A stretch of DNA of 64,000 bases from DYRB01 sp963802205 (GCA_963802205.1 CAWDHW010000016.1:1-64000), one strand, 5' to 3'; numbered from the stretch's first letter, positions 1 through 10,747 are shown. Notes: generated by a model not told the origin, from the letters alone. Program-made: numbers and translations.

Positions 1-381
1 GCCGCCGATGAACAGCCCCCAATCCCAGCCATTGCGCCAGCGCGGGTCTTCGATCTTGCTGCGGTAGTCAAAGCCCACGGGTCTGAAGAAGAGCCCGAAC
101 AGCGCCAGCAGCATGGCGAAGTAGAACCCCGAGAAGGCGGTGGCGTAGACCAGCGGCCATGCGGCGAAGACGGCCCCAGCGGCGGTGATGAGCCAGACCT
201 GATTGCCGTCCCAATGGGGTCCGACGGTATTGACGATGACGCGCCGTTCGACATCCTTCTTGCCGAGGAAGGGCAAAAGGATGCCCACGCCCATATCCAT
301 GCCGTCGGTGATGGCGAAGCCGATGAAGAGGATGCCCACGACCACCCACCACGGAATTTGAGGCTCGTCGTCGATGATCAT
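1..381 (-). CDS. cydB: Cytochrome bd ubiquinol oxidase subunit II, N-terminal part (cut by window edge)
   Basis: The first 127 codons of CydB are open from the ATG at 381 down to the window edge. The translation carries the family hallmarks ITDGMDMGVGILLPFLG, GPHWDGNQVWLITA and FFRPVGFDYRSKIEDPRW, which match the N-terminal transmembrane helices of CydB. CydB is the structural partner of CydA in the quinol-oxidising, oxygen-reducing cytochrome bd complex of the inner membrane. Only 4 bases separate it from the cydA stop, so the two are one transcription unit. The reading frame is intact here, unlike cydA. The remaining two thirds of the gene lie outside the window. Confidence 0.93.
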   Translation of the reverse strand, partial: MIIDDEPQIPWWVVVGILFIGFAITDGMDMGVGILLPFLGKKDVERRVIVNTVGPHWDGNQVWLITAAGAVFAAWPLVYATAFSGFYFAMLLALFGLFFRPVGFDYRSKIEDPRWRNGWDWGLFIGG

Positions 382-385
382 GGCG

Positions 386-2015
386 TTACGACCTGTGCGA
401 TCGGTTCCAGATGAGTTCGGGCTCTTCCGCATGGCGCTGCAGTTCCGTCGCCAGGGTGGCGCCACCGGCCGACAGGGACACCTCGTGGTGATAGCGACCG
501 GTGTGCAGGGAACTCGGTCCTAGCCGTGCGAACTTGAACATCAGGAACAGCCGGATGCCGATGAGCACGCTATCGAACAGGAAAAATCCGGTGAGGCTGA
601 TGATTAAATCTTGGGTCGTCAGACTCGAGGCGGCGATATAGGTCGGCAGTATCTCGCCCACGGCCCAGGGCTGGCGTCCGAATTCGGCGACGAACCAGCC
701 GGTCTCGACCGCCGCCAGGGCACCGGATGCTGAAGAGGAAGAGCCGCAGCAGCCAGCGCTTCTGTGCGATCACGCGCTTGGCGTTGTAGTAGAAGCCCAG
801 CAGGATCAGCACCAGCGTCCAGGCCCCGGCGCCGACCATGAGGCGGAAGGCCCAGAAGACTGGGGCCACCTCGGGGATGGAGTCCCGCGCCGCCTGTTTG
901 ATCTGCTCCTCGGTGGCCTGGGCCGGGTTGGGGGTGTAGGCCTTGAGCAGAGTCCATAGCCCAGGTCCTGCTTATGGTCCTCGAAGATGGCGCGGTTGCC
1001 GTCGGTATCCTTGCCCCCGCGCAGGCGCTCCAGGTACTCGTAGGCGATCATGCCGCTGCGGATGCGCTGCTCGTGCTGGTGGATCAGATCCTTGAGCCCG
1101 GTTACCGGGGTGTCCAGGGAGCGGGTGGCGATCAAGCCCAGCAGGTAGGGGATCTTGACCGCGCCGTGGGTCTCTTGGGCGGCATTGTCGGGGAACCCGA
1201 CGAGGGTAAAGGCGGCCGGAGGGGGTTCGGTCTCCCACTCCGCCTCGATGGCGGCGAGCTTGGTCTTCTGGACGTCACCGACCTCGTAGCCGCTCTCGTC
1301 GCCGAGCAGGATGACCGACAGGATGGCCGCTAGCCCGAACCCCACCGCCACGGAGAAGGAGCGCTTGGCAAAGGCCAGGTCGCGCCCCTTGAGCATGTAA
1401 TAGGCGGAGATCCCCAGGACACATGGCCCTGTCACATAGCCCGCCGCCACCGTATGCACGAATTTGACCTGGGCCACCGGGTTGAAGAGCAGTTCGCTGA
1501 AGCTCGTCATCTCCATGCGCATGGTCTGATGGCTGAATTCCGCGCCCACCGGGTTCTGCATCCAGCCGTTGGCAATCAGTATCCACCAGGCCGAGAGATT
1601 GGAACCCAGGGCGGTGAGGAAGGTCACCGTGAGGTGCTGGACCTCGGTCAATCGCTCCCAACCGAGGAAAAGACCCCGATGAACGTGGACTCCAGGAAGA
1701 AGGCCATGAGCCCTTCTATCGCCAGCGGTGCACCGAAGACATCCCCGACATAGTGGGAGTGGTCGGCCCGATTGGTCCCGAACTGAAACTCCATGGTCAG
1801 GCCGGTGGTGACGCCAAAGCAAAGTTGATGCCGAAGAGCTTGCCCAGAACTTGGTCATGTCCTTGTAGATCTGGCGCCCGGTCATGACATAGACACTCTC
1901 CATGATGACCAGGATCCAGACCATACCGAGACGTCAAGGGTACGAAGAGAAAGTGATAGAGGGCGGTGGAGGCGAATTGCCACCGCGAGAGCTCGATCAT
2001 GGTGCTGTCAAACAT
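386..2015 (-). pseudogene. cydA: Cytochrome bd ubiquinol oxidase subunit I, reading frame broken by several indels
   Basis: CydA is recognisable along its whole length but is split over all three minus frames. The N-terminus (MFDSTMIELSRWQF, then TALYHFLFVPL with the haem b595 His) starts at the ATG at 2015. The largest intact block, about 970-1690, contains ALGSNLSAWWILIANGWMQ, the second haem His in VAQVKFVHTVAAGY, and the quinol-binding Q loop AEWETEPPPAAF. The C-terminal block (LMFKFARLGPSSLHTGRYH) ends at 386. About five frame changes are needed. Residues on both sides of each are conserved, so sequence error or very recent mutation is more likely than old decay. The implied length of about 540 residues fits the family (E. 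coli 522). Confidence 0.88.
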
Positions 2016-2159
2016 GGGTACCTCGTCGGCGACGGGTGGGTGCGGGTGTCGGGCATAGGGTTGGGTGACGGGAGTGGCACGACCGGCGGCCCGGTGCCGG
2101 TCGTCTGCGCGCAGGATAGTGGTTGCCACCGCAGCGGGAAACCAAAATTCGCAATGCCC

Positions 2160-2713
2160 TTATGCGGTCAGTGGGTATCTGAGGGAGTCGCGCCCCGTGA
2201 CTCGCGCCGCTACCATCGCCCCGTGGGTGCAGCGGGTCAATGGGACAGGGTGACTGGGAGAGCGGGGGCTCGGCGGTTCGGGAGAATGCGCTATCCGTGG
2301 GTCAATGGCCACGGGTCGGGAATCCATGCGGATGGCAGTGACGGGTCCGTGATCCTGACCCTGTTCGTGGCCATGGTCATGGGGCAGGGGTTCCGGCAGT
2401 GCTCGTCCGGACGTCAGTGCGGTCACGGCGGTCAGGGGATCGGTGGCGCTGGTGGCGATGACCCGGACCCCGTGGCGGGCCAGGCGCTGGATGAAGCCCC
2501 CGCCGCAACTCTCGGTGATGATGGCGTCGAGAGTTAAGAGCAGGGTGGTCGTCGCCGCGGAATTCATGCAGGGACATCTCCAGGGGGAGGTCGAGGCGCT
2601 TCGGCCTCGTGTAGGGCGCCGGTCGCGTCCTGCTCGAAGATCAGGAAGCGGCGGGTCTTCCCGGCGTGGCCGGTGATGGTGCGGAAGTTCTGGCTGGTCA
2701 CTCCGATGCGCAT
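2160..2713 (-). pseudogene. NifX/NifB-like dinitrogenase iron-molybdenum cofactor family protein, frameshifted
   Basis: From the ATG at 2713 the translation reads MRIGVTSQNFRTITGHAGK. It changes frame near 2600 and again near 2540, giving MSLHEFRGDD and then AIITESCGGGFIQRLARHG followed by VRVIATSATDPLTAV. The last two blocks are the signature of the small cofactor-binding domain found in NifX, NafY and the C-terminus of NifB. The conserved Cys-Gly-Gly-Gly is present. The C-terminus is His-rich (PLPHDHGHEQGQDHG), suggesting metal binding. The 3' boundary is uncertain because the frame may be broken again before 2160. It lies between the upstream DUF gene (15-base overlap) and cydA. Its role with cytochrome bd is unknown; metal-cofactor handling is inference. 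Confidence 0.65.
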
Positions 2714-3141
2714 AGGGGATCTCCATTGGGGTTGGGCTTCAGTGGACGGGGACGGTCGCGCGACCCCTTGGCCCACTCCTCCATGGCGGTGTTGGCAATG
2801 GGCATGGGGGCCTCCATGAACGTGATCAGGAAGCCGCTCGGGGTCTGCGCGATGCCGATGGAGCGCGGCGCACCGCCAGGACGTGGGGGTCCGGCAGGGC
2901 GATGCCGAAGCAGAAGATCAGGTTGCGCGCCGCCAGGATGCCCTGGCCGATCTGCCCCTGAGGGCAGGGACGTGTGCTGGGCATAGTCGTCGAAGTTCCG
3001 CGATCGAAGCAGGCCACGTCGTCGGCCTCGATACGGCGCGCAGGTAGGCCACGACCGCGTCGATGTCCCGTGGCTGGTCTCGCAGCGCTCGATCTCCCGG
3101 CAGTCGATCGGATATTTCTCTTGCAGCAGGGTCTGTTTCAC
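2698..3141 (-). pseudogene. Small conserved protein of unknown function (DUF6858-like), frameshifted
   Basis: A GTG at 3141 opens a protein beginning MKQTLLQEKYPIDCREIER. Spliced across about four frame changes it continues DIDAVVAYLR, GQIGQGILAARNLIFCFGIA, LPDPHVLAV and FLITFMEAPMPIANTAMEEW. The intact product would be about 130-140 residues. I recall similar proteins in purple sulfur bacteria under the label DUF6858, but cannot confirm this without a search. No membrane segment or catalytic motif stands out. It overlaps the NifX-like gene by 15 bases and starts just after the SLAC1/TehA-like gene, so the three look co-transcribed with cydAB. Confidence 0.5.
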
Positions 3142-3153
3142 GGGTTTTGGTTC

Positions 3154-4207
3154 TCAGGCTCGAGGGGTGGCAGCGTCGGTGCGCCGGCACACGGATCGGG
3201 ATACCGCCACGGCGCGGGCAGTCCGGGCTGGCGGATGGATCACCACCAGGCTCGACCAGGGTCAGCGGACCCAGCCGATGACGGCGAAGGCCAGGCCCCG
3301 GTGCGCTGGTACATGGCCAGGGTGGCGATCGGTCATACCCCCCAGCGGGAATGATAGGCCCACCACGACAGATAGAAGGGCAGACGCAGGAGCGTCTGAC
3401 TGGGTGGCCACAGCAGGGTAGGAAGAGCCCGCTGTAGAACAGGACCCGGGCGAAGGCGTCGATCCCCCCGCTGACTGACATCGGCGAGGAAGCCCGCCGC
3501 TGGCGGGGCTATGCGGATGGAGAAGGTCGGCATCAACCGCTCTTGCCAGGGGGCTATGGGAGGGGTGCGGTCATGATGATGACCAGAGGATCGGCCCAGA
3601 ACAGATGCCCACGCTGAAGAAAAACCAGGACAGCTCCACGAGCCCGTTGGCGCGGCGATGGGGACCAGGACATTACCCACCACCGGGATGAACCAGGCCG
3701 GGTTGAGGTGGTGAATCTCGAAGTGCTCGTGGTGCGTCCCACCGCCATGACATCGAGGGTCAGGACAGGTGCAGGCCGGTGCCCAGGACCCACAGGACAC
3801 CGGCGGCCTCCGGCCAGTGTGGCAGGGTGGCGATGACCAGCAGGAGCAGGCTGATGGAGATGGTGGGGGAGGAGGGTGAGGTGGATGGGGTGGCTGCCGA
3901 TTCTGCGGGTCACCACGGTGCGGAACGAGACGATGCTTGGTCGGATCCAGCACCAGCAGGACGGCGAAGACGCACGGTCAGGTCAGGGGGCATGGCGAAG
4001 ATCATGCCCCAGGCCAAAGCTGAGCCTGGGCCTTCTCCCAGGCGATAGTCAGCCCCGCCAATCCCATCACCACAGCGAAGAAGGGATCGGGAAGATGACG
4101 TCCACATCGTTCTTTGATAGGTTCTTGACATCGAGCGAGTCCTCGATGGGGTAAGGCGACTCGGCCCGATCGACGGGGAGCATCGGGGCTGCTCGCGACA
4201 CGAGCAT
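3154..4207 (-). pseudogene. SLAC1/TehA-family (TDT) anion channel or exporter, frameshifted
   Basis: Fragments in different minus frames reconstruct a multi-helix membrane protein. Near the start are NLSKNDVDVIFPIPSS and VVMGLAGLTIAWEKAQ, typical of the first helix of tellurite-resistance/dicarboxylate transporter (TDT, SLAC1) proteins. The middle has HHLNPAWFIPVVGNVLVPIA, then FFSVGILFWA. The C-terminal third has GGIDAFARVLFYSGLF and LRLPFYLSWWAYSFP-like sequence. At least five indels interrupt it. The intact length would be about 340 residues, normal for the family. The start is ambiguous between ATGs at 4207 and 4183. Substrate cannot be told from sequence. Confidence 0.62.
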
Positions 4208-4348
4208 TGAAGATGGTGATCCGGGCAGGTCCTTGGGAGGGATTGCGCGATACCCCGGCATTCCCCCGTCGGGGCTTTCCACGTAGCATGCCAGCGCCCG
4301 CTTCTGCTTCCCGCAGCGCATCCAGTCCTTAGATTCCCGGCACAGCCC

Positions 4349-6249
4349 ATGTCTCTGATCTCCCTGCAAGCCATCACCCTCTCCTATGGTCTCCCGCCGC
4401 TGCTCGATGGCGTGGACCTGAGCATCGAGCGCGGCGAGCGCATCTGTCTCATCGGACGTAACGGGACCGGTAAATCGACCCTGTCAAGGTCATCAGCGGC
4501 GAGGTCCCGGCGGACAGCGGCGAGCGGCGGGTTCCCCAGGGTGTGGTCATTGCCCGCCTGACCCAGGAACTCCCCAAGGAGGCGGAAGGCTGCGTCTTCG
4601 ATGTGGTCGCCGGGGGCTTCGGCGCCCTCGGGGCCCTGATCCAGGAGTGGTTCGATCTCAGCCACCACCTGACCGGCGGGGACGAGGCAGGGGGCCTGGA
4701 ACGTCTGTCCGGGTCCAGCACGACCTGGAGGCCGCCGGGGGCTGGGACCTGGAACAGCGCGTGGAGCGCGTCGTCTCGCGCCTGGGGCTCGACCCCACCG
4801 CCGCCTTCGCGGCGCTGTCCGGCGGGCTCCAGCGGCGTGTCCTGCTGGCCCGCGCCCTGGTCATGGAACCGGACCTCCTGCTGCTCGACGAGCCCACCAA
4901 CCACCTGGACATCGCCTCCATCGACTGGCTCGAAGCCTTCCTGCTGGACTACCCCGGGGCCGTTCTCTTCGTCACCCACGACCGCTCCTTCCTGCGGCGG
5001 CTGGCCACCCGCATCCTCGAACTCGACCGCGGAGCCCTCACCGACTGGCCGGGCGACTACGACAATTACCTGCGCCGTCGCGAGGAGCGTCAGAACGCCG
5101 AGGCCCTGGCGAACGCCCGCTTCGACCGCAAGCTCTCCGACGAAGAGGTGTGGATCCGCCAGGGGATCAAGGCGCGGCGTACTCGCAACGAGGGTCGGGT
5201 GCGGGCGCTCAAATCCCTGCGCGAGGAACGTCGGGCGCGCCGCGAGCAGGGCGGTACGGCACGCATCCGCCTGGACGAGGCCGAGCGCAGCGGGCGACTG
5301 GTGGTCGAGGCCCTGGGGGTGGACTATGCCTGGGACACAAAGCCTGTGATCAAGGGGCTCGACACGCTCATCCTGCGCGGCGACAAGATCGGCATCGTCG
5401 GGCCCAACGGGGCTGGCAAGTCCACGCTGCTAAAGCTCTTGCTGGGGGAGCTCGCCCCCCAGGCCGGGGAGATCCGTCGCGGAACCAACCTCCAGGTTGC
5501 CTACTTCGACCAGTTACGCGCCCAGCTCGACGAGACCCGCAGCGTCCAGGACAACGTGGCCGGGGGCAGCGACCAGGTCGATGTCGGCGGCCAGTCGCGG
5601 CATGTCCTGTCCTATCTCAAGGACTTCCTGTTCAGCCCGGAGCGGGCCCGCCAGCCGGTCTGCGCCCTGTCCGGCGGGGAGCGCAATCGCCTGCTCCTGG
5701 CCAAGCTCTTCACCCGTCCGGCCAATCTGCTGGTGCTCGACGAACCCACCAACGACCTCGATGCGGAGACCCTGGAACTGCTGGAAGAACTGCTGCTCGA
5801 CTTCCAGGGGACCATCCTCCTGGTGAGCCACGACCGCGCCCTGCTCGACAACGTGGTCACCGGGACCCTGGTGTTGGAGGGGGAGGGACGGGTGCAGGAC
5901 TACGTCGGCGGCTATACGGATTGGCTGCGCCAGCGCGACGCCGCAGCGGCGTTGACCGCCGCGCCGATTCAGACGCAGGCGCCGGCCCAGGCCAAGCCCC
6001 AGGCCCGCAAGACCTCCCCGGTCAAGCTGAGCTTCAAGGAAGAACGCGAGCTGGCTGTCTTGCCCGGGCGTATCGAGGCCATGGAGACTGAACAGGGGCA
6101 GCTCCACGCACGCCTGGCTGACCCAGGGCTGTACCAACAGGGGGGCGATGCGGTCACTGCCATCCAGACCCGGCTCGCCGCCCTGGAGGCCGAGCTTTGC
6201 GGAGGTCTATGCCCGCTGGGAGTCCTTGGAGGCGGTCAAGGGGGGATGA
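4349..6249 (+). pseudogene. uup: ABC-F family ATPase Uup, three frameshifts
   Basis: This is a soluble ABC-F protein with two ATPase domains, from the ATG at 4349 (MSLISLQAITLSYG). Domain 1 has Walker A GRNGTGKST, signature LSGGLQRRVLLARAL and Walker B LLLLDEPTNHLDIA. Domain 2 has GPNGAGKST, LSGGERNRLLLAKLF and LLVLDEPTNDLDAE. A linker and C-terminal coiled region follow, typical of Uup. The frame changes near 4485, near 4710 and near 6194. Removing one T near 6194 gives the expected Uup ending LAEVYARWESLEAVKGG with a stop at 6247-6249. Without that correction the frame runs into the next gene and mimics a fusion. Uup proteins act on ribosomes or branched DNA; the exact role is not settled. 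Confidence 0.88.
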
Positions 6250-6269
6250 TCCCCGAGGCAGGAACGACG

Positions 6270-6746
6270 ATGCCGGTCTATCCCCAACCCAGCGCCGCCA
6301 ACGCCTACCTGGCCGATCATCTGACCCTGCTGTGTCGCAGCCTGCGCACCCTGACCGGGCGCCACCTGGCCGCGCCGGATCTGTCGCCGGAGGCGGCCGC
6401 GAAGTGGCTCTACCAGGCCCCCTTCGTCCTGCTCTCCCACGACACGGCCCAGGACCCCATCCTCACCTATGCCAACCGCTGCGCCCTGGACCTGTTCGAA
6501 CTGACCTGGAAGCAACTCGTCGTCATGCCCTCGCGTCTCACCGCCGAGGCCCCGGACCGAGAGGAACGTGCCCGGCTCCTGGCCAGGGTGACCGCCCACG
6601 GCTACATCGACGACTACGCCGGGGTGCGAGTCTCCCGCACCGGGCGGCGCTTTGAGATCGAGGGTGCGACGGTGTGGAATCTGATCGACGGCGAGGGTCG
6701 TCACCAGGGGCAAGCGGCGACCTTTGCTGTTTGGCGATGTATCTAA
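6270..6746 (+). CDS. MEKHLA domain-containing protein
   Basis: The 158-residue protein starts MPVYPQPSAANAYLADHLTL. It contains the MEKHLA hallmarks: APFVLLSHDTAQDPILTYAN, ALDLFELTWKQLVVMPSR, AEAPDREERARLL and a GQAATFAVW ending. MEKHLA is a PAS-like fold of unknown ligand, first named from plant transcription factors and common as a stand-alone protein in cyanobacteria and proteobacteria. An in-frame ATG at 6246 would overlap the uup stop (ATGA). I prefer 6270 because a GAGG/AGGA ribosome site lies upstream and the family begins near the Tyr-Pro. It converges with ubiD, with only 10 bases between the stops. Confidence 0.82.
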   Translation: MPVYPQPSAANAYLADHLTLLCRSLRTLTGRHLAAPDLSPEAAAKWLYQAPFVLLSHDTAQDPILTYANRCALDLFELTWKQLVVMPSRLTAEAPDREERARLLARVTAHGYIDDYAGVRVSRTGRRFEIEGATVWNLIDGEGRHQGQAATFAVWRCI

Positions 6747-6756
6747 GGCGCCCGCC

Positions 6757-8252
6757 TCATGCCACCGGACCCTCGTCCTTTCGGTCGGAGCGGATGTCCA
6801 GCCGCTGCCATAGGTCATCCACCCGCCGCTTGACCGCCGTGTCCATCTGGATGGGGCGGCCCCACTCCCGCTGCGTCTCCCCCGGCCACTTGTTGGTGGC
6901 GTCGAAACCGATCTTGGAGCCCAGGCCCGACACGGGTGAGGCGAAGTCCAGGTAGTCGATGGGGGTGTTCTCGATCAACACCGTGTCGCGCACCGGGTCC
7001 ATGCGGGTGGTCATGGCCCAGATCACGTCCTTCCAGTCGCGGGTGTTCACGTCCTCGTCCACCACGATGACGAATTTGGTGTACATGAACTGTCGCAGGA
7101 ACGACCAGACCCCGAGCATGACCCGCTTGGCGTGGCCCGGGTACTGCTTGCGCATGCTGACCACCGCCAGGCGGTAGGAGCAACCCTCTGGCGGCAGGTA
7201 GAAGTCCACGATCTCCGGAAACTGCTTGCACAGGATGGGGACGAAGACCTCGTTGAGGGCCACCCCGAGGATGGCCGGCTCATCCGGCGGCCGGCCGGTA
7301 TAGGTGCTGTGGTAGATGGGGTCGCGGCGCTGGGTAAGGCGCCCGATGGTAAAGACGGGGAAGCTGTCCACCTCGTTGTAGTAGCCGGTGTGGTCGCCGA
7401 AGGGTCCCTCCGGGGCCAGGTCGCCCGGCTGGATCAGCCCTTCGAGGACGATCTCGGCACTGGCCGGGACCTGGAGGTCGCTGCCGATGCAGGCGGTGAC
7501 CTCGGTGCGGCTGCCCCGCAGCAACCCGGCGAAGGCGTACTCGGACAGGCTATCCGGGACCGGGGTGACGGCGGCCAGGATGGTGGCCGGGTCCGCCCCC
7601 AGGGCCACGGCCACTGGGAAGGGCTCGCCCGGGTGGGCGCGCTGCCAGTCGCGAAAGTCCAGGGCCCCGCCGCGGTGGGCCAGCCAGCGCATGATGACGC
7701 GATTGGGCCCCAGGACCTGCATTCGATAGATGCCGAGGTTCTGGCGCGGCTTATCTGGTCCGCGGGTGACCACCAGGCCCCAGGTGATGAGCGGACCGAC
7801 GTCCCCAGGCCAGCAGTGCTGAATGGGCAGGCGGCCCAGGTCTACGTCCGCACCCTCGAAGATGACCTCTTGGCAGGGTGCCCCGCGGCGGACCTTGGGG
7901 GCCATGTCCAGGACCTTCTTGAAGATCGGCAGCGCTGCCCATGCCTCGCGCATCCCCTTGGGCGGGTCCGGTTCCTTGAGGAATGCCAAGAGTCGGCCGA
8001 CCTCGCGCAGGGCCTCGACCGACTCTTCCCCCATCCCTAAGGCGACGCGCTTGGGGGTGCCGAAGAGGTTGCCTAGCAGGGGGATCTCCGACCCTTGGGC
8101 CGCTCGAACAGCAGGGCCGGACCCCCGGCGCGCAGCGTGCGGTCGCAGATCTCGGTGACCTCCAGGTAAGGGTCCACCTCGACCGTGATGCGCTTGAGCT
8201 CGCCACGCTGTTCGAGTTGGGCGATGAAGTCGCGGAGGTCGTTGTATTTCAT
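6757..8252 (-). CDS. ubiD: 4-hydroxy-3-polyprenylbenzoate decarboxylase UbiD (one frameshift)
   Basis: UbiD decarboxylates the polyprenylated 4-hydroxybenzoate intermediate of ubiquinone synthesis, using prenylated FMN made by UbiX. The gene starts at the ATG at 8252 (MKYNDLRDFIAQLEQRGELK), with an AAGGAG ribosome site 10 bases upstream. The family block PEGPFGDHTGYYNEVDSFPV is intact, as are YHSTYTGRPPDEPAIL and WAMTTRMDPVRDT. Total length is about 497 residues, normal for the family. The first 50 codons are in a different frame from the rest; the shift lies near 8085-8100. It follows rnfE in the same direction after about 115 bases. Confidence 0.92.
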
Positions 8253-8367
8253 GTGGCGATACTCCTTGGCGACGGGCCGGCCCGATGCTTGGAGACTGCG
8301 GCTGGCCGCAGTGTAAGCCCCCCTGCGTTCTGTTTGCCGAGACGGGGAGGATGCCGGCTGGGCCGGA

Positions 8368-9070
8368 TCAGCCGGCGGGCTGGGGCTCCGCGGCGGGGGC
8401 ATGGCGGCGGCCCGCGCCGCCTGGCGCTGGCGGACGCGCTTATCGATCAGGTTCTTTAGGGCAATGAGCAGCCCGAGGAAGATGAAGGCGCCGGGGGGGA
8501 GTATGGCCAGAATGGCCCCGTGGAAGTCGGGCCCCAGGTTGAGGGTCAGAGCTTACCCAGCGGGCCGAGCATGAGGTCCGCCTGGGCGAAGAGGGTCCCC
8601 TGGCCGACGAGTTCGCGCAGGCCGCCCAGGGTCATCAGGACCAGGGTCATCCCCGCCCCCATGGCCAGCCCATCCAGCGCGGCGCGGGCCACCGGGTTCT
8701 TCACGGCGAAGGCCTCGGCGCGGCCGATGATGATGCAGTTGACCACGATGAGCGGGATGAAGATGCCGAGCACCTTGTATAGCTCGAAGAACCAGGCCTG
8801 CATGGAGAGGTCCACCGCGGTCACGAAGGAGGCGATGATGAGGACGAAGACCGGGAGCCGGATCTCCGGGCGGACCAGGTGGCGGATCAGGGAGACGACC
8901 ACGTTGGACATGGTCAGCACCGCCGTGGTGGCGAGGCCCATGCCCAGGCCATTGGTGGCGGAGGTGGTGGTCGCCAGCAGGGGACACATGCCGAGCAGGG
9001 CGACCAGGGACTGGTTGTTGTTCCAGAGCCCGTCGCGGACGATGTCGAGGTAGGTCTTTTGCTCGGCCAT
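8368..9070 (-). CDS. rnfE: Electron transport complex subunit RnfE (frameshifts near the 3' end)
   Basis: RnfE is one of the integral membrane subunits of the Rnf (Rsx) ion-translocating ferredoxin:NAD oxidoreductase. It starts at 9070 (MAEQKTYLDIVRDGLWNNNQ) directly after the rnfG stop. It carries MCPLLATTTSATNGLGMGLA, IGRAEAFAVKNPV and LGGLRELVGQGTLF. A premature stop at 8546 is caused by an indel; the next frame continues LPPGAFIFLGLLIALKNLID. A second shift near 8400 gives a natural ending PAAEPQPAG with a stop at 8368-8370, for about 234 residues (E. coli RsxE has 231). Reading on without that second shift would fuse it to UbiD, which I reject. Confidence 0.88.
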
Positions 9071-9714
9071 TCAGGATGCCCCCTTGGCGGCGCCGGGAGT
9101 GCCGGCTGGGTGTAGAGTTCTTCGCCCTGGGCCTGGACGAAGCGCAGGGTGTTCGCGACGGCCTTGACGATGGACCTGGGGCTGATGGTGGCCCCGGTGA
9201 ATTGGTCGAAGACGCCCCCGTCGCGCTTGACCTTCCACTGGTCCTCGGTGGGATCGCCGAGGGACTTACCGGTGAAGGCCAGGATCCAATCGGACCTCTG
9301 CTCTTCGATGCGGTCTCCCAGACCCGGGGTCTCGTGATGAGAGACGACGCGCACCCCGCCTAGGCTACCGTCCTTCATTACGGCCACCAGCAGCTTGATG
9401 GGGCCGGCATAGCCGTCCGGCACGACCGGGTTGAGGACCACGGCCACCGGCTCGCCGTCCTTGCGCACCCGATAGACGTTGGTGCTGGCGCCCCCGAGGA
9501 GGTCCTGGTCTGCACCTCGATGCGGTCGGCGATCGGGTCGTTGCCGATGCTGCCAGCCGGGACTATGGCCTCCAGCTTCTTCAGCATGGTCATGCGGTCG
9601 TTGGCTCGCGATGCGCTCGGCGGTGGCCGCGTGGGTGACGGCCACCAAGGCGACTCCGACGATGGCGAAGGCGCCCAGGACCAGACCGGCAATCAGGATG
9701 GGGAACGTCTTCAT
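9071..9714 (-). pseudogene. rnfG: Electron transport complex subunit RnfG (frameshifted)
   Basis: RnfG is the periplasmic subunit that carries a covalently bound FMN. From the ATG at 9714 it has a single N-terminal membrane anchor (FPILIAGLVLGAFAIVGVAL). The FMN attachment motif S/TGAT is present in GGVFDQFTGATISPRSIVKA, and HHETPGLGDRIEEQRSDWI is the usual block before it. The frame changes near 9605 and returns near 9510, so the middle (MTMLKKLEAIVPAGSIGND) sits in another frame. A third shift near 9100 is needed to reach the ending AAKGAS with its stop at 9071. About 213 residues are implied. Confidence 0.87.
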
Positions 9715-10746
9715 TTGCCGGCCTCTCGGGTGCCCGTAGACTCGCGGTTGGGTGTAGTAGTCGATGGTGGGGGCGGTGATGTTCATCAACAGCACCGCGA
9801 AGGCGACGGCGTCCGGGTAGCCACCCCAGGTGCGGATGACGAAGACCAGGGCCCCGATGGCTGCGCCGAAGATGAGCTGGCCCTTCTTGGTGGTGCAGGC
9901 GGTAACCGGGTCCGTGGCGATGAAGAAGGCCCCTAGGATGGCCCCGCCGCTGAAGAGGTGGAAGGCCGGGAAGGGGTGGGTCTGGGGGTCCAGAGCCCAG
10001 AAGCTCCAGGCCATGAACAGGAGCCCGGCGATGAAGGCGACCGGGATGTGCCAGGTGATGATGCGCTTCCACAGCAGGTAGAGCCCACCCAGGAGGAACC
10101 AGTTGCCGACCCACTCCCAGCCGCGCCCGCCGAAGTCGCCCCACAGGGGGCTCTGGCGGATCTCCTCGATCATGTGGTTGAGCCCGAGTTGGGTGCGCAT
10201 CTCCCCGAGCGGAGTGGCGGCAGTGACGGCGTCCCAGGTCCCCCCGGGTACAGGCCCAGGAAGATGGCGCGCAGGGAGTCCATGAAGCAGAGGGTGGTCC
10301 GCCAGCATGTGCGGCGGCAGCCAGGTGGTCATGGCCACCGGCTAGGAGATGAGCAGGAAGACATAGGCCGCCATGGCCGGGTTGAAGGGGTTGTAGCCCA
10401 GGCCGCCGTAGAGCTGTTTGACCACGACGATGGCGAAGAGGACGCCCAGGAAGGTGAGCCACCAGGGCAGGATGGGCGGGATGGCGATGGCCAAAAGCAT
10501 GGCCGTGACCACGGCGCTGAGGTCGGAGATGACCGGCAAGGCCGGTCGACCGCGCAGGCGCATCACCAGGGCCTCGGCGGCAACGGCGAAGGTCACGGCC
10601 AGAGTCATGTTGATGAGCAGGCCCCAGCCGAAGAACCAGGTCATGGCCAGGATGCCGGGGATCAGGGCCAGGATGACCTGGAGCATGACCTGATCGACGC
10701 GGTTGACCCGCGCGCTGTGGGGGGAGGAGACGACGATGCCGGTCAT
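9711..10746 (-). pseudogene. rnfD: Electron transport complex subunit RnfD (frameshifted)
   Basis: RnfD is a membrane subunit of Rnf with covalently bound FMN. The first 134 codons (10746-10345) are open: MTGIVVSSPHSARVNRVDQV, with GRPALPVISDLSAVVTAMLL and KQLYGGLGYNPFNPAMAAYV. A stop at 10342 results from an indel. The protein resumes in another frame with PLGEMRTQLGLN, WGDFGGRGWEWVGNWFLLGG and LFSGGAILGAFFIATDPVTA, ending near IDYYTQPRVYGH. A further shift lies near 10270. The natural stop probably overlaps the rnfG start as ATGA at 9711-9714, but the local frame is disturbed so the last residues are uncertain. The SGGAILGAFFIATDPV block includes the usual FMN-threonine region. Confidence 0.87.
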
Positions 10747-10747
10747 G

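Noticed and set aside
4647..6746. Apparent Uup-MEKHLA fusion
   Set aside because: One extra T near 6194 hides the natural Uup stop at 6247-6249; the MEKHLA gene has its own start.
8914..10338. Apparent RnfD-RnfG-RnfE fusion protein
   Set aside because: Created by indels that remove natural stops; each subunit has its own start and expected ending when corrected.
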